From contig JAABLG010000004.1 in the NCBI GenBank assembly GCA_010604095.1, forward strand, positions 96,058 through 160,057: DNA of 64,000 nt, given 5' to 3'. Made by a program: the position numbers and the translations under genes. Positions within the stretch are counted from its first letter, which is position 1. The number at the start of each line of letters is the position of its first letter. The DNA comes from Streptococcus vestibularis (GTDB taxonomy: Bacteria > Bacillota > Bacilli > Lactobacillales > Streptococcaceae). Under the pieces are notes generated by a model. The model was given only the letters and a program-made list of their open reading frames with translations. It had not been told where the DNA came from and did no database searches. Below are positions 36,739 through 45,565 of the stretch, in pieces.

Positions 36739-38382
36739 ATGAAACGTCTCTTGTTGTATGTTCATTATAATAAGTACAACGAATTAAGTGGTCATGTGCT
36801 CTATCAATTAGAGCAGCTTAGACCACTTTTTTCTAAACTTATTGTGATTTCAAATAGTCAACTAACAGGGTCCACATTACAAACTCTCAAAGATCTGGGT
36901 GTAGAGAAGGTATTACAAAGAGAAAATCTAGGCTTTGATTTTGCAGCTTGGAGAGATGGTATGGCTCATGTCGGTTTTGACCATTTAACGGATTTCGATT
37001 CAGTTACACTCATGAATGATACTTGCTTTGGTCCTCTATGGGATATGACTGACTTAGTTGAAGGCTTTGAAAAACGTTCGAATGTTGACTTTTGGGGAAT
37101 GACGAATTTTAGAAAAACCAAATATTTCGATGAGCATCTACAAAGTTATTTTATATCTTTCAAAAAGCATGTTGTTGCTTCAGATGCCTTTCAAAAATTT
37201 TGGACTTCTATAAAGACTTTTACCGACGTTCAAGATGTTATTGACAATTACGAAACTAAAGTTACTAGTGTTCTGGTTGAAGCAGGTTTTCATTATGATG
37301 CTGTCTTTAATACCATTGATGAAGAGGCAGAAGATTTAATTCACCCTGATTTTTCTTATTACAGACCAATAAGTACCCTTGAGCATAAGGTACCCTTTAT
37401 TAAGTTGAAAGCTTTTACAGGTGATGAGAAAAAAGGAAAACTACTTTTAGATTATCTTACTAACCGATCAACTTATCCGGTGGCACTAATCAAGTCGCAT
37501 CTGAACCGTTATCATTCCCCTGATAGTTTGGTATTTTTAGATGATAAGATGGTTGATTCTAACTTTAACACAATTACAAGGCTCAATTGTCGTTTAGCTA
37601 TTCATGTACACATTAGTGATGTAGAGAGACTAAAAGTATTTACGGACACAAGTTTGTCTGCTTTCTACTATTTTACCCTTTCAAGCCATATCGATAGAAA
37701 TGAAGTTGAGGTTATCTTATTAAATCGTTTTGAGAAAGATAGATTCCATCTTGTTTCTCAAACTTTTGAAAATCATTATCATGCTTTAGTATCTTTGGTA
37801 TCTCAGCTTAGAGAGTATGACTTTGTTGGACATTTTCACACATCAGACTTTGGAAATGAAGGTCGCCTTGTTGATGAAGCTACAAGACATGCTCTAGTGG
37901 ATATGCTATTAGATGAAGAGAGAGTAGTATCAATTTTTACACATTTTCCAGAGGTTGGTCTGGTGTTTGCTGATTTGTCTAAGGAACTTTATTGGACAGA
38001 CTCAATCAGCACTTTAAACCATAATCAGGAACTTGACTTAAATAACCAATGTCTAAAAGCTACTAATAATTCACTCTATGTTTTCCAAGGCTCCATGTGG
38101 ATGTCAAAAGATTTTTTTGGGAAAATTATACTAAAGGATAAACCCATTTTTTATCATTTTGATGAGAATGTTCTGGATTATCTCTTTTATCGAAAAGTTT
38201 GGGATGAAGGAATCGATTATCGTATAATAACTTCTGAAGCAATATCTTATGCCGAACGACATAAGGTTTATCTTATTGAGACGGAAAAGATTCCGAAACC
38301 ACTGACACTCAAGGATAAGTTTTCAGCCTATCAAAAGGCCTTTTTAAGAAAAATAGGTTTAAAAAAATCCTCATCTATTTAA
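36739..38382 (+). CDS. rgpF: Rhamnan synthesis protein RgpF
   Basis: A 547-aa protein of the rhamnan synthesis F family that extends the polyrhamnose backbone with RgpB. The N-terminal family block includes NLGFDFAAWRDGM (near 69-81), LMNDTCFGPL and LQSYFISF. The second half (about 285-520) is a separate domain with HVHISD and GHFHTSDFG motifs. In S. mutans rgpE lies between rgpD and rgpF; here the genes abut, so rgpE is absent at this position. A terminator follows that also contains the radC ribosome site. Confidence 0.92.
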   Translation: MKRLLLYVHYNKYNELSGHVLYQLEQLRPLFSKLIVISNSQLTGSTLQTLKDLGVEKVLQRENLGFDFAAWRDGMAHVGFDHLTDFDSVTLMNDTCFGPLWDMTDLVEGFEKRSNVDFWGMTNFRKTKYFDEHLQSYFISFKKHVVASDAFQKFWTSIKTFTDVQDVIDNYETKVTSVLVEAGFHYDAVFNTIDEEAEDLIHPDFSYYRPISTLEHKVPFIKLKAFTGDEKKGKLLLDYLTNRSTYPVALIKSHLNRYHSPDSLVFLDDKMVDSNFNTITRLNCRLAIHVHISDVERLKVFTDTSLSAFYYFTLSSHIDRNEVEVILLNRFEKDRFHLVSQTFENHYHALVSLVSQLREYDFVGHFHTSDFGNEGRLVDEATRHALVDMLLDEERVVSIFTHFPEVGLVFADLSKELYWTDSISTLNHNQELDLNNQCLKATNNSLYVFQGSMWMSKDFFGKIILKDKPIFYHFDENVLDYLFYRKVWDEGIDYRIITSEAISYAERHKVYLIETEKIPKPLTLKDKFSAYQKAFLRKIGLKKSSSI

Positions 38383-38385
38383 TTT

Positions 38386-38424
38386 CCCCCTCCCACTTAC
38401 GAATAAGTAAGTAGGAGGTTTTTT
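38386..38424 (+). terminator. rgp operon terminator containing the radC ribosome-binding site
   Basis: CCTCCCACTTAC pairs with GTAAGTAGGAGG around GAATAA (one mismatch), followed by TTTTTTC. AGGAGG at 38413-38418 is the only ribosome site for radC (ATG 38428). Confidence 0.85.
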
Positions 38425-38427
38425 CTT

Positions 38428-39114
38428 ATGTATAGTATTGTAGCTGAGGAGTCGGGACTTTTGCCTCGTGAGCGTCTCTTGCAGAAGGGGGCGGAGGTTT
38501 TGTCAGATCAGGAGCTGTTGGCCATAGTGCTGCGAACGGGAACTAGGTCGGAGTCGGTCTTATCTATGGCTAATCGTATTTTGAAAGGGATGACGAGTTT
38601 GGCGGATTTGTCTCGCTTGTCCCTGAATGAGCTTCAGGAGATTCCTGGTATTGGGCGTGTGAAGTCTATTGAGCTGAAGGCTATGGTGGAGTTGGCTAAG
38701 CGGATTGAGAAGGCTGAGTTGGCTCGTTCCGAGCAGATTATGTCCAGTCAGCAGGTGGCCCGTCGTATGATGTTGGATATTGGGGACAAGCCTCAGGAGC
38801 ATCTGGTGGCTATCTATTTGGATACGCAGAATCGTATTATTCAGCAGAAGACCGTCTTTATTGGTGGTGTTCGCCGTTCGATTGCCGAGCCACGTGAGAT
38901 TTTGCATTATGCTTGTCATCTGATGGCAACGTCCTTGATTGTGGTTCACAATCATCCATCGGGTGAGGCTTATCCGAGTCGAAATGATATTGATTTTACG
39001 CAAAAGATTAAGCGGTCTTGTGATGATTTGGGGATTTGTCTGCTTGATCATCTGATTGTTGGCAAATCGACCTATTATTCTTTTCGTGAGGAGAGGGAGG
39101 ATTTTGAGCTTTAG
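38428..39114 (+). CDS. radC: RadC/JAB-domain protein
   Basis: A 228-aa RadC-family protein. A helix-hairpin-helix (LQEIPGIGRVKS, 69-80) precedes a JAMM/MPN metalloprotease-type domain with the metal motif H174-x-H176-x10-D187 (HNHPSG...SRND). Despite the historical name, a direct role in DNA repair was not upheld in S. pneumoniae, and the molecular activity is unsettled. The sequence is complete. GC content is visibly higher than in the accessory block. Its ribosome site is AGGAGG nine bases upstream, inside the terminator stem of rgpF. Confidence 0.93.
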   Translation: MYSIVAEESGLLPRERLLQKGAEVLSDQELLAIVLRTGTRSESVLSMANRILKGMTSLADLSRLSLNELQEIPGIGRVKSIELKAMVELAKRIEKAELARSEQIMSSQQVARRMMLDIGDKPQEHLVAIYLDTQNRIIQQKTVFIGGVRRSIAEPREILHYACHLMATSLIVVHNHPSGEAYPSRNDIDFTQKIKRSCDDLGICLLDHLIVGKSTYYSFREEREDFEL

Positions 39115-39140
39115 ATGGAGCTTATGTAATAAAGACAAGA

Positions 39141-39175
39141 GAAAAGCAACTGAGTGCAGTCTCAGTTGCTTTTAA
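39141..39175. terminator. Bidirectional terminator between radC and the amidotransferase gene
   Basis: AAAAGCAACTGAG (39142-39154) pairs with CTCAGTTGCTTTT (39161-39173). It serves the convergent genes and overlaps the minus-strand stop codon. Confidence 0.85.
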
Positions 39176-39867
39176 AGTTCGTTAACGACGTATTCAAAGA
39201 GTTTGAGGTCTTCTTCACGTTTATCTAGGAGAAGCTCTGGGTGCCACTGTACACCAAGGAAGCGAAGGTCTGGTGTATTTGACTCAACGGCTTCGACAGT
39301 GTTGTCCTCAGGGTCACGCGCTATGACACGAAGGTCAGAGGCCAAGTGTTTGATACTTTGGTGGTGGAAGGAGTTGATAGAGGTTTCACGCCCGTAAATT
39401 TCTGCCAACTTACTGTCCTCTTCAACAATCATCTCATGGTAGAGGTAATCAGAAGGTTTGTCTTGCCAGTGATTCTCGATGTCTTGGTGGAGACTACCAC
39501 CTAGTGCGACGTTCATGAGTTGGGTTCCACGACAGATTGAAAAAATGGGTTTCTTTTGCTTAGTAGCTTCTTCGATGAGTGCCATTTCAAAGATATCACG
39601 TTTGAGGAAGAAGTCGTCTTCACTGGCATGGTTCTCCTCGTTGTAGAATTTAGGGTCAACGTTTTGCCCACCGATAAGGATGAGCTTGTCAATCATGGAG
39701 ATATAGGTCTTGGCTTCCGATGGATCGGATACGGGTAGTAGGATTGCTAGGCCTCCGGCTCTTTGAACTCCTTCTACAAAGCCAGTTGGGGCATAGGACC
39801 AGTTGATGTCTTCATGGGCTGGATTAGGCCTTACATTGGCAGTGATTCCGATAATTGGTTTAGTCAT
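39172..39867 (-). CDS. Class I glutamine amidotransferase-like protein (PuuD/gamma-glutamyl-GABA hydrolase family)
   Basis: A 231-aa peptidase C26-type protein. The nucleophile is C112 in FSICRGTQ, and the catalytic H209/E211 pair is in QWHPE. The family hydrolyses gamma-glutamyl amide bonds; PuuD acts on gamma-glutamyl-GABA in putrescine breakdown. No other putrescine gene is near, so the substrate remains open. The gene overlaps the end of rex by eight bases and must be co-transcribed with it, so it is probably under Rex control. Confidence 0.88.
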   Translation of the reverse strand: MTKPIIGITANVRPNPAHEDINWSYAPTGFVEGVQRAGGLAILLPVSDPSEAKTYISMIDKLILIGGQNVDPKFYNEENHASEDDFFLKRDIFEMALIEEATKQKKPIFSICRGTQLMNVALGGSLHQDIENHWQDKPSDYLYHEMIVEEDSKLAEIYGRETSINSFHHQSIKHLASDLRVIARDPEDNTVEAVESNTPDLRFLGVQWHPELLLDKREEDLKLFEYVVNEL

Positions 39868-40519
39868 TGTTTCTCCTTGATTTTTCTTCTTCTTTCATGA
39901 AATAGAGTAGGGTTTGTAGTTCGCTAGTCAGGTCTACGTATTGGACCACCACGTGGCGTGGAAGATTGAGATTGACCGGAGAGAAGCAGAGAATACCTTC
40001 AATTCCAGCATCAACCAAAAGATCAGCCACCTCCTGGGCCTTAACTGATGGCACTGTCAGGATGGCTGTTTTGATATCTTCTTGGGCAATCTTGTCCTTA
40101 ATCTGAGAGATCCCATAGATAGGAATCTTGTCTTCAGTCTGAGTTCCAACCAGTTCGTTATCGTCTGTATCAAAAGCCATGACCAGCTGCATGCGATTAC
40201 GCTCTTGAAAACGGTAGTGGAGGAGGGCACGCCCGACATTCCCAACACCTACGAGAAGTACCTTGGTAGTCGCATTGTCATTAAGGAGTTCAGCGAAAAA
40301 TGTCATCAGCTTGTTCACGTCATAACCAAAACCACGACGACCTAGCTCACCAAAGTAGGAGAAGTCTCGACGAACAGTGGCAGGGTCAATCCCAATCGCT
40401 TCAGCAATTTGTTTAGAGCTTGCTTTGTCGATATTTTCACGATGGAATCGCTTGAAAATACGATAGTAGAGAGAGAGACGTTTGGCAGTGGCGTTTGGGA
40501 TGTTTTTCTCAAATGTCAT
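39860..40519 (-). CDS. rex: Redox-sensing transcriptional repressor Rex
   Basis: Dimeric repressor that senses the NADH/NAD+ ratio and controls fermentation genes. It has 219 aa. The winged helix is about 15-70 ([20 protein letters not shown] is the recognition region), the Rossmann NADH-binding motif GVGNVG is at 91-96, and the C-terminal domain-swapped helix is present. The ATG at 40519 (MTFEKNIP) is chosen because AAAGGAAAG lies just upstream; an alternative at 40540 overlaps that site. A partial Rex-like dyad sits between the -35 and -10 of its promoter, suggesting autoregulation. Confidence 0.95.
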   Translation of the reverse strand: MTFEKNIPNATAKRLSLYYRIFKRFHRENIDKASSKQIAEAIGIDPATVRRDFSYFGELGRRGFGYDVNKLMTFFAELLNDNATTKVLLVGVGNVGRALLHYRFQERNRMQLVMAFDTDDNELVGTQTEDKIPIYGISQIKDKIAQEDIKTAILTVPSVKAQEVADLLVDAGIEGILCFSPVNLNLPRHVVVQYVDLTSELQTLLYFMKEEEKSRRNND

Positions 40520-40558
40520 TGATCGCTTTCCTTTCTTCAATTAGTATGATTCTCTTAT

Positions 40559-40590
40559 ATTTTAAGAAAAGTTTGTGAAGATTGCAACAA
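40559..40590 (-). promoter_or_regulatory. rex promoter with an imperfect Rex operator in the spacer
   Basis: On the minus strand, TTGCAA (40587-40582), a 17-base spacer and TAAAAT (40564-40559). The half-site TTGTGAA (plus strand 40573-40579) lies inside the spacer and is followed after GATT by GCAACAA, a 4-of-7 match to the second half TTCACAA. Confidence 0.6.
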
Positions 40591-40612
40591 AATAGTGTAG
40601 ATGAGGCGATAT

Positions 40613-40635
40613 AAAAAACCTATCACAAGGATAGG
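40613..40635 (-). terminator. Terminator of the prs/desulfurase/DUF1831 operon
   Basis: On the minus strand, CCTATC and GATAGG arms around CTTGT, followed by TTTTTT. Confidence 0.85.
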
Positions 40636-40661
40636 CTCTTTCTATGTAGTAAGAAAGAAGT

Positions 40662-41009
40662 TTAGACTTCTTCTTGCTCAAAAACGTTACGATCAACCAA
40701 ACTCTGCATCAAGAAATAGAATTTCTCTTGCAAGATGTGATGATCTTCATTTTTAAAGATATTAACGTTACGAAGGCCAGATTTGTCTGTGATAGACAAT
40801 TTGAAGCCTGTCAAGTCTTTGTTAATAGTGATTTTGAGTGGAAAACCTTCGCCTGAGTTAGGCACTTTTTCGAGAAGGCGGTGCAACTCGTAGTTTCCAA
40901 TCTTATTTTGCACAAAAGTCGTATCACGTAGAGTGAATTTTTTAACATTAGGACTGATGGTGTAACGGTACTTACAGTCAGTCAAATGAATGCTTTTTTC
41001 AAATGCCAT
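40662..41009 (-). CDS. DUF1831 family protein
   Basis: A 115-aa soluble protein with alternating strands and a C-terminal helix (EKFYFLMQSLVDRNVFEQEEV). It is recognisable as DUF1831, a family found in lactobacilli and streptococci, generally beside a cysteine desulfurase. Its start is one base past the desulfurase stop, so translation is coupled. No catalytic motif can be seen. A role with the desulfurase, such as sulfur acceptor or accessory, is inference from the conserved neighbourhood. Confidence 0.85.
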   Translation of the reverse strand: MAFEKSIHLTDCKYRYTISPNVKKFTLRDTTFVQNKIGNYELHRLLEKVPNSGEGFPLKITINKDLTGFKLSITDKSGLRNVNIFKNEDHHILQEKFYFLMQSLVDRNVFEQEEV

Positions 41010-41010
41010 G

Positions 41011-42123
41011 TTAGTCTCCTATGATTTGATTAAGTTTTTCTGCTAGGGCCTGGAGTTCTTCAGCGGTATTTTCCTCTGATAAACTAATGCGAATGGCTGT
41101 TTTTAGCTTGTCAGAATCCTTGCCATAGAGGGATTGAATGACATGGCTGGGATCAACGGTTCCAGCAGTACAAGCAGAGCCTGTTGAGACAGCGAAACCA
41201 GCCAAATCTAACAGAGTTAAGAGAGGACCATTTTCCTTACCAGGAAAACTGATGTTGATAACGTGAGGTAGGCTAGGACCAGCGCTATTAATCTCGTAAG
41301 GAACGGTAAGAGCGTCTAGGAAAGTCTGACGAATTGTTTCCACATGTTGGTAATTGGCTTGGTAATTCTCGCTAGCATGCTTGTAAGCTGCGGTCATTCC
41401 TGCAATTCCGACTAGATTTTCAGTACTGGCACGGCGTTTTTCCTCTTGTTCACCACCATGGAGAAGGTTGTCAAAGTGCAAGTCATTATGATAGAGCATG
41501 CCGACACCTTTAGGTCCATGGAATTTGTGGGCGCTGATAGAGACGAAATCGGCACCGAGTTCCTCAGGGTGAATAGGAAGTTTCCCTGCAACCTGAACGG
41601 CATCCACATGGAAGGCAGCCTGGTGGTCAGCGAGTAAGTTCCCAATTTCCTTGACAGGAAGCAGTTGGCCAGTTTCGTTATTGGCATACATGACAGAAAC
41701 GAGAATGGTATCGTCACGTAGAGCATCAGCGATTTGTTGTGCTGTGATAACCTGATTTTTCGGTTGAATATAGGTTACTTCAAAACCAAAGCGTTCTTCC
41801 AGATAGGCCATGGTGTGAAGTACCGAGTGGTGTTCAATGGCCGTCGTAATCAAATGTTTCCCCTTAGCTTGATTGGCGAGGGCGTAACCTTTGATTGCTG
41901 TATTGTTGCCCTCAGTCCCACCAGAAGTGAAGATAAGCTTGCGGGCAGGAACGTCGAACTGTTTGGCCATTTCCTCACGTGCTTCACGGAGTTCTTTGGA
42001 AGCTTGGCGCCCATAAGCATGAAGACTCGATGGATTTCCAAAGGTTTCAGTCATGACATGGGTCATAGCAGAGATAGCAGTGGCATTCAATGGTGTTGTC
42101 GCTGCATTGTCCAAATAAACCAT
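41011..42123 (-). CDS. Cysteine desulfurase (NifS/IscS family)
   Basis: PLP enzyme that takes sulfur from cysteine and passes it on as a persulfide for tRNA thiolation or iron-sulfur clusters. It has 370 aa. The PLP lysine is K200 in SAHKFHGPKG. The active cysteine is C318 in STGSACTAG. The N-terminal YLDNAATTPL is typical. It is the middle gene of prs-desulfurase-DUF1831, three bases after prs. The adjacent genes do not include iscU, so cluster assembly is not implied. In related bacteria a NifS-type enzyme placed like this serves tRNA sulfur modification; that is inference here. Confidence 0.93.
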   Translation of the reverse strand: MVYLDNAATTPLNATAISAMTHVMTETFGNPSSLHAYGRQASKELREAREEMAKQFDVPARKLIFTSGGTEGNNTAIKGYALANQAKGKHLITTAIEHHSVLHTMAYLEERFGFEVTYIQPKNQVITAQQIADALRDDTILVSVMYANNETGQLLPVKEIGNLLADHQAAFHVDAVQVAGKLPIHPEELGADFVSISAHKFHGPKGVGMLYHNDLHFDNLLHGGEQEEKRRASTENLVGIAGMTAAYKHASENYQANYQHVETIRQTFLDALTVPYEINSAGPSLPHVINISFPGKENGPLLTLLDLAGFAVSTGSACTAGTVDPSHVIQSLYGKDSDKLKTAIRISLSEENTAEELQALAEKLNQIIGD

Positions 42124-42126
42124 AGC

Positions 42127-43098
42127 TTAGTCCTCGTTAGATTTATAAGCAAAGAGTGGGCTAAGTGGTTGGCGTTCAAAGATACGAGTAATAGCGTTGG
42201 CAATGAGCTTACTTGCCGAAATGTATTTAACGTTTGTAGGAACTTTTTCTTTAGTTGCAACGGAGTCTGTCACCAAAATTTCTTTGACTGGTGCAACGTT
42301 GAGGATTTCAGCAGCTCCACCTCCGAAGAGACCGTGGCTAGCTACGGCATAGATGTCTTTCACACCAGCACGTTCAAGGATTTTGGCAGCTTCAGCAAAA
42401 GTTTTACCAGTATTAAGAATATCATCAACAATGATGGCTGTTTTGCCTTCAACTTCACCGATGATATAGCCTTCTTCACGTTCAGCATCATCTTGGGCGT
42501 AGTCGATGATAGCGATTGGGGCATCAAGGTATTCTGCCAAACCACGTGCACGTTTGACACCAGAGTTTTTAGGACTAACAACGACAATATCACTACCTGT
42601 GAATCCTTTTTCGTTGTAGTATGCCGCAAATAAAGGCATCGTGAAGAGATTATCCACTGGAATGTCAAAGAAACCTTGGACTTGGACAGCGTGAAGATCA
42701 AGAGTCAAAATGCGGTTAACGCCAGCTTTAACAAGCATGTTGGCAATCAATTTAGCAGTGATTGGTTCACGTGAAGCAGCGATACGGTCTTGACGTGCGT
42801 AACCAAAATAAGGCATAACCACGTTGACAGAGTTTGCACTGGCACGTTTGCAGGCATCAATCATGATTAGTAATTCCCAGAGGTAGTCGTTGACAGGTTT
42901 ATTAGTAGATTGGATGATATAGATATCGTCCCCACGAACAGACTCTTCGATGTTAATCATGATTTCTCCATCAGAGAATTGGCGTGAAGAAACTTTACCA
43001 AGTGGCAATCCGGTAGCCTCAGCAATTTTTTCAGCAATTTCGGGATTTGAGCTGAGAGAGAACAATTTCAATTGTGGGTTTGCTTTTTGATGTACCAT
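42127..43098 (-). CDS. prs: Ribose-phosphate pyrophosphokinase
   Basis: Makes PRPP from ribose 5-phosphate and ATP for nucleotide, histidine and NAD synthesis. It has 323 aa, a class I enzyme. It contains the ATP-binding [17 protein letters not shown], the metal-binding [12 protein letters not shown] and the PRPP loop [16 protein letters not shown] (near 218-233). ATG at 43098 after AAAGGAG. First gene of a three-gene operon. Its leader has an extended -10 and a small hairpin (AGCCC/GGGCT, 43132-43146) that could affect mRNA stability. I see no purine-box sequence. Confidence 0.96.
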   Translation of the reverse strand: MVHQKANPQLKLFSLSSNPEIAEKIAEATGLPLGKVSSRQFSDGEIMINIEESVRGDDIYIIQSTNKPVNDYLWELLIMIDACKRASANSVNVVMPYFGYARQDRIAASREPITAKLIANMLVKAGVNRILTLDLHAVQVQGFFDIPVDNLFTMPLFAAYYNEKGFTGSDIVVVSPKNSGVKRARGLAEYLDAPIAIIDYAQDDAEREEGYIIGEVEGKTAIIVDDILNTGKTFAEAAKILERAGVKDIYAVASHGLFGGGAAEILNVAPVKEILVTDSVATKEKVPTNVKYISASKLIANAITRIFERQPLSPLFAYKSNED

Positions 43099-43173
43099 GA
43101 TAATGGTGACTCCTTTAATAAATAAGTGCTAAGCCCAGTTAGGGCTATTACAAATTAAACTACAGATAGTTCT

Positions 43174-43182
43174 ATTTTAGCA
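43174..43182 (-). promoter_or_regulatory. Extended -10 promoter of prs
   Basis: On the minus strand TGCTAAAAT, with TAAAAT at 43179-43174, about 76 bases before the prs start. The remainder of 43183-43311 has no gene that I can support. Confidence 0.55.
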
Positions 43183-43313
43183 AAAAGCAGCAGAAATTTC
43201 AGCCATCAAACTATGATATGAACGAAAATGACGAACCTTTGGAGAAAAATTGTCTCTTGTATGCGTTTTTAGACCAAACAGTAATGGTATTTCTGGCTAC
43301 TCCTTTGGTTATC

Positions 43314-43340
43314 AAAAAAGACAAGGCACAAACCTTGTCT
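43314..43340 (-). terminator. Terminator of the CYTH gene
   Basis: On the minus strand, AGACAAGG pairs with CCTTGTCT around TTTGTG, followed by TTTTTGAT. It lies about 70 bases past the gene end. Confidence 0.85.
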
Positions 43341-43411
43341 CAGAAATGGAATGAATTTTTTATAGACTTACATCGTAACTAATGAGCAGATTTTTTATCA
43401 GCTATTGTTAA

Positions 43412-43987
43412 TTAGTCTTTGTCGCGCTTGAGAGTAGCTACAAAGCGTGCTACCTTACTTTTGGCATATTTAAAGTTAATGTTATTTTCTTTAAGAAAGG
43501 CATCGAAGTCATCTTTGCCTTTTTCGGCATCCAAAACTTCCAACTCCAGTTCATAGTCTTTCTTGTCAGCGTAAACATTGACATCAAGGGCCATAAGCCC
43601 AATGTTGGTCTGGTATTCACGACGAGTTGTGGTTAAATGCCCGAGAACGGTCAAGTCCTCTAACTTAACCCCACGCTCCAGAAGAATGGACTTGATTTGG
43701 CAATCGGGAAAGTCTAGTGACTTGGTCATAGCCTTAGCCTCTGCACAATCCATGGTGACGTTGTACTCCATGTTTCCAACCTTCTCAGGAATTTTCAGAG
43801 TCAGTTCTCCGTGAGTCGAGAGCGTTCGGATGCGTAAAGACAACTTTTTGCTCTTCATATCACCCTGAATGGTGTCAATGTAATAGTTTGTTTGTGTAAC
43901 AGGTGTTACATGGGAGAAAAGCATAGCCAAACGATTATACTCATCTTTGGTGAGTAGAGTTTTGTACTCTATCTCTAAATGGTTCAT
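43412..43987 (-). CDS. CYTH domain protein (triphosphate tunnel metalloenzyme)
   Basis: A 191-aa CYTH protein. The signature ExExK is at residues 5-9 (EIEYK), followed by the basic/acidic strands of the tunnel (SLRIRTL, ELTLKIP, ALDVNVY, YELELEVLDAEKG). The family hydrolyses or binds triphosphates, including thiamine triphosphate and tripolyphosphate, and sometimes makes cAMP. It sits divergently beside relQ, as in many Firmicutes, suggesting a link to nucleotide or polyphosphate metabolism. The ATG at 43987 follows GGGAGGGAC; the longer frame to 44068 runs through the promoter and is rejected. Confidence 0.9.
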   Translation of the reverse strand: MNHLEIEYKTLLTKDEYNRLAMLFSHVTPVTQTNYYIDTIQGDMKSKKLSLRIRTLSTHGELTLKIPEKVGNMEYNVTMDCAEAKAMTKSLDFPDCQIKSILLERGVKLEDLTVLGHLTTTRREYQTNIGLMALDVNVYADKKDYELELEVLDAEKGKDDFDAFLKENNINFKYAKSKVARFVATLKRDKD

Positions 43988-44014
43988 GTGTGTCCCTCCC
44001 TCGTCCTTTAAATA

Positions 44015-44023
44015 TGGTATAAT
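44015..44023 (+). promoter_or_regulatory. Extended -10 promoter of relQ, overlapped by a possible opposite promoter
   Basis: TGGTATAAT with TATAAT at 44018-44023. On the minus strand TGTTATATT overlaps the same bases and could serve the CYTH gene. Only about 95 bases separate the two starts. Confidence 0.55.
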
Positions 44024-44082
44024 ATAACAGATTGTTTTTATTTTATAAAAAACTAAAGCTTTTGACAAGGAGGAGTCCTATC

Positions 44083-44757
44083 TTGACCATGGATTGGGAA
44101 GAATTTTTAGACCCCTATATTCAGGCCGTAGGTGAGCTCAAAATTAAGCTCCGAGGCATTCGTAAACAATTTCGTAAGAAAAATCGTCATTCGCCCATTG
44201 AATTTGTGACGGGCCGTGTGAAGTCAGTGGCTTCCATTGAGGAAAAAATTGCCCTACGTGGCCTGTCTATTGAGAATTTGGCCAAGGAAATGCAAGATAT
44301 TGCTGGACTGCGTATTATGGTCCAATTTGTCGATGATGTGGATGAGGTTTTGGCTTTGCTTCGTCATCGTAGTGATATGACTATTGTTTCAGAGCGAGAC
44401 TATATCAGAAACCGTAAACATTCGGGTTATCGCTCTTATCATGTTATCGTGTCTTATCCTGTTGATACCATTGATGGTCGTAAGGAAATCCTTGCCGAAA
44501 TTCAAATTCGGACTTTGGCCATGAACTTTTGGGCCACTATTGAACATTCCCTTAATTATAAGTATCAGGGAAATTTTCCAGAGGAGATTAAACTCCGCTT
44601 GGAAAATACGGCACGCATGGCCTATCAGCTTGATGAAGAGATGCGTAAGATACGTGATGATATTCGAGATGCTCAGTTGCTCTTTGATCCAATCAACAGA
44701 ACTTTGAAAGATAGTGTAGGAAATAGTGATGACACAGATGAAGACCTTTTCGGATGA
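44083..44757 (+). CDS. relQ: Small alarmone synthetase RelQ
   Basis: Synthesises (p)ppGpp from ATP and GDP/GTP. It is a single synthetase domain of 224 aa with no hydrolase or regulatory domains. It contains [17 protein letters not shown], the G-loop region [12 protein letters not shown] and [24 protein letters not shown] in sequence order, as in RelQ/YjbM. The TTG start at 44083 lies seven bases after AAGGAGGAG; an ATG at 44089 is also possible but has less suitable spacing. It overlaps nadK by 29 bases, and the four genes to pta appear to form one operon, a common arrangement in streptococci. Confidence 0.94.
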   Translation: MTMDWEEFLDPYIQAVGELKIKLRGIRKQFRKKNRHSPIEFVTGRVKSVASIEEKIALRGLSIENLAKEMQDIAGLRIMVQFVDDVDEVLALLRHRSDMTIVSERDYIRNRKHSGYRSYHVIVSYPVDTIDGRKEILAEIQIRTLAMNFWATIEHSLNYKYQGNFPEEIKLRLENTARMAYQLDEEMRKIRDDIRDAQLLFDPINRTLKDSVGNSDDTDEDLFG

Positions 44758-45565
44758 GATGAAGGTGGCTATTATTGCTAATGGCAAGCCCCAGAGTAGG
44801 CGTGTTGCCTCAAAACTTTTTAATGCCTTTCGAGACGATCCTGATTTTTATTTAACCAAGAAAAATCCTGATGTGGTTATCTCTATCGGTGGTGATGGCA
44901 TGTTGCTATCAGCCTTTCATATGTATGAAAAAGAGCTTGCTCGTGTGCGTTTTGTTGGCATTCATACGGGGCATTTGGGATTTTATACAGATTATTTAGA
45001 TGGTGAGGTTGAGCAGTTGATTGAGACCTTGCGTAAGGATCGTGGCGACAAGATTTCTTACCCGCTCTTAAATGTCAAGCTAACCCTGGCTGATGGCCGT
45101 TCCTTTACATCAATTGCCCTCAATGAAGCAGCTATTAAACGTAATGAAAAAACTATGGCAGCTGATGTCTGCCTAAATGACATCTTATTTGAGAGCTTCC
45201 GTGGGGATGGACTGTCTGTAGCAACACCGACAGGTTCGACTGCCTACAATAAATCCTTGGGTGGTGCAGTTCTTCATCCCACTATTGAGGCCCTGCAATT
45301 GACTGAGATTGCCAGTCTTAATAACCGTGTTTACCGTACCTTGGGCAGTCCACTTATTGTTCCTAAGAATGAGAAAATTACCGTTTATCCTACCCGAATG
45401 GGGAGCTACACGCTTTCGGTCGATAATAAAACCTACACTAATCGTAATGTGCAAAAGGTAGAGTTCTCAATTGACCAGCGTAAGATTTCCTTTGTGGCTA
45501 GTGCCAGTCATACCAGTTTCTGGGAGCGTGTACGTGATTCCTTTATCGGAGACATGGAAGAATGA
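44729..45565 (+). CDS. nadK: NAD kinase
   Basis: Phosphorylates NAD to NADP. It has 278 aa. The GGDG motif is at 54-57 ([12 protein letters not shown]), and the NE/D and GSTAY ([15 protein letters not shown], near 155-170) motifs of the inorganic polyphosphate/ATP-NAD kinase family are present. The ATG at 44729 (MTQMKTF) matches streptococcal homologues and follows AGGAAA. It overlaps both relQ upstream and the pseudouridine synthase downstream (ATGA), indicating translational coupling. Confidence 0.96.
   Translation: MTQMKTFSDEMKVAIIANGKPQSRRVASKLFNAFRDDPDFYLTKKNPDVVISIGGDGMLLSAFHMYEKELARVRFVGIHTGHLGFYTDYLDGEVEQLIETLRKDRGDKISYPLLNVKLTLADGRSFTSIALNEAAIKRNEKTMAADVCLNDILFESFRGDGLSVATPTGSTAYNKSLGGAVLHPTIEALQLTEIASLNNRVYRTLGSPLIVPKNEKITVYPTRMGSYTLSVDNKTYTNRNVQKVEFSIDQRKISFVASASHTSFWERVRDSFIGDMEE

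Noticed and set aside
38560-39138. 192-aa reading frame opposite radC
   Set aside because: Low-complexity Leu/Asn/His composition arising from the antisense of radC; no ribosome site and no recognisable domain.
41734-42633. 299-aa reading frame opposite the cysteine desulfurase and prs
   Set aside because: It spans the junction of two well-supported minus-strand genes, is rich in Cys/Phe/Ser as antisense shadows are, and has no promoter or ribosome site.
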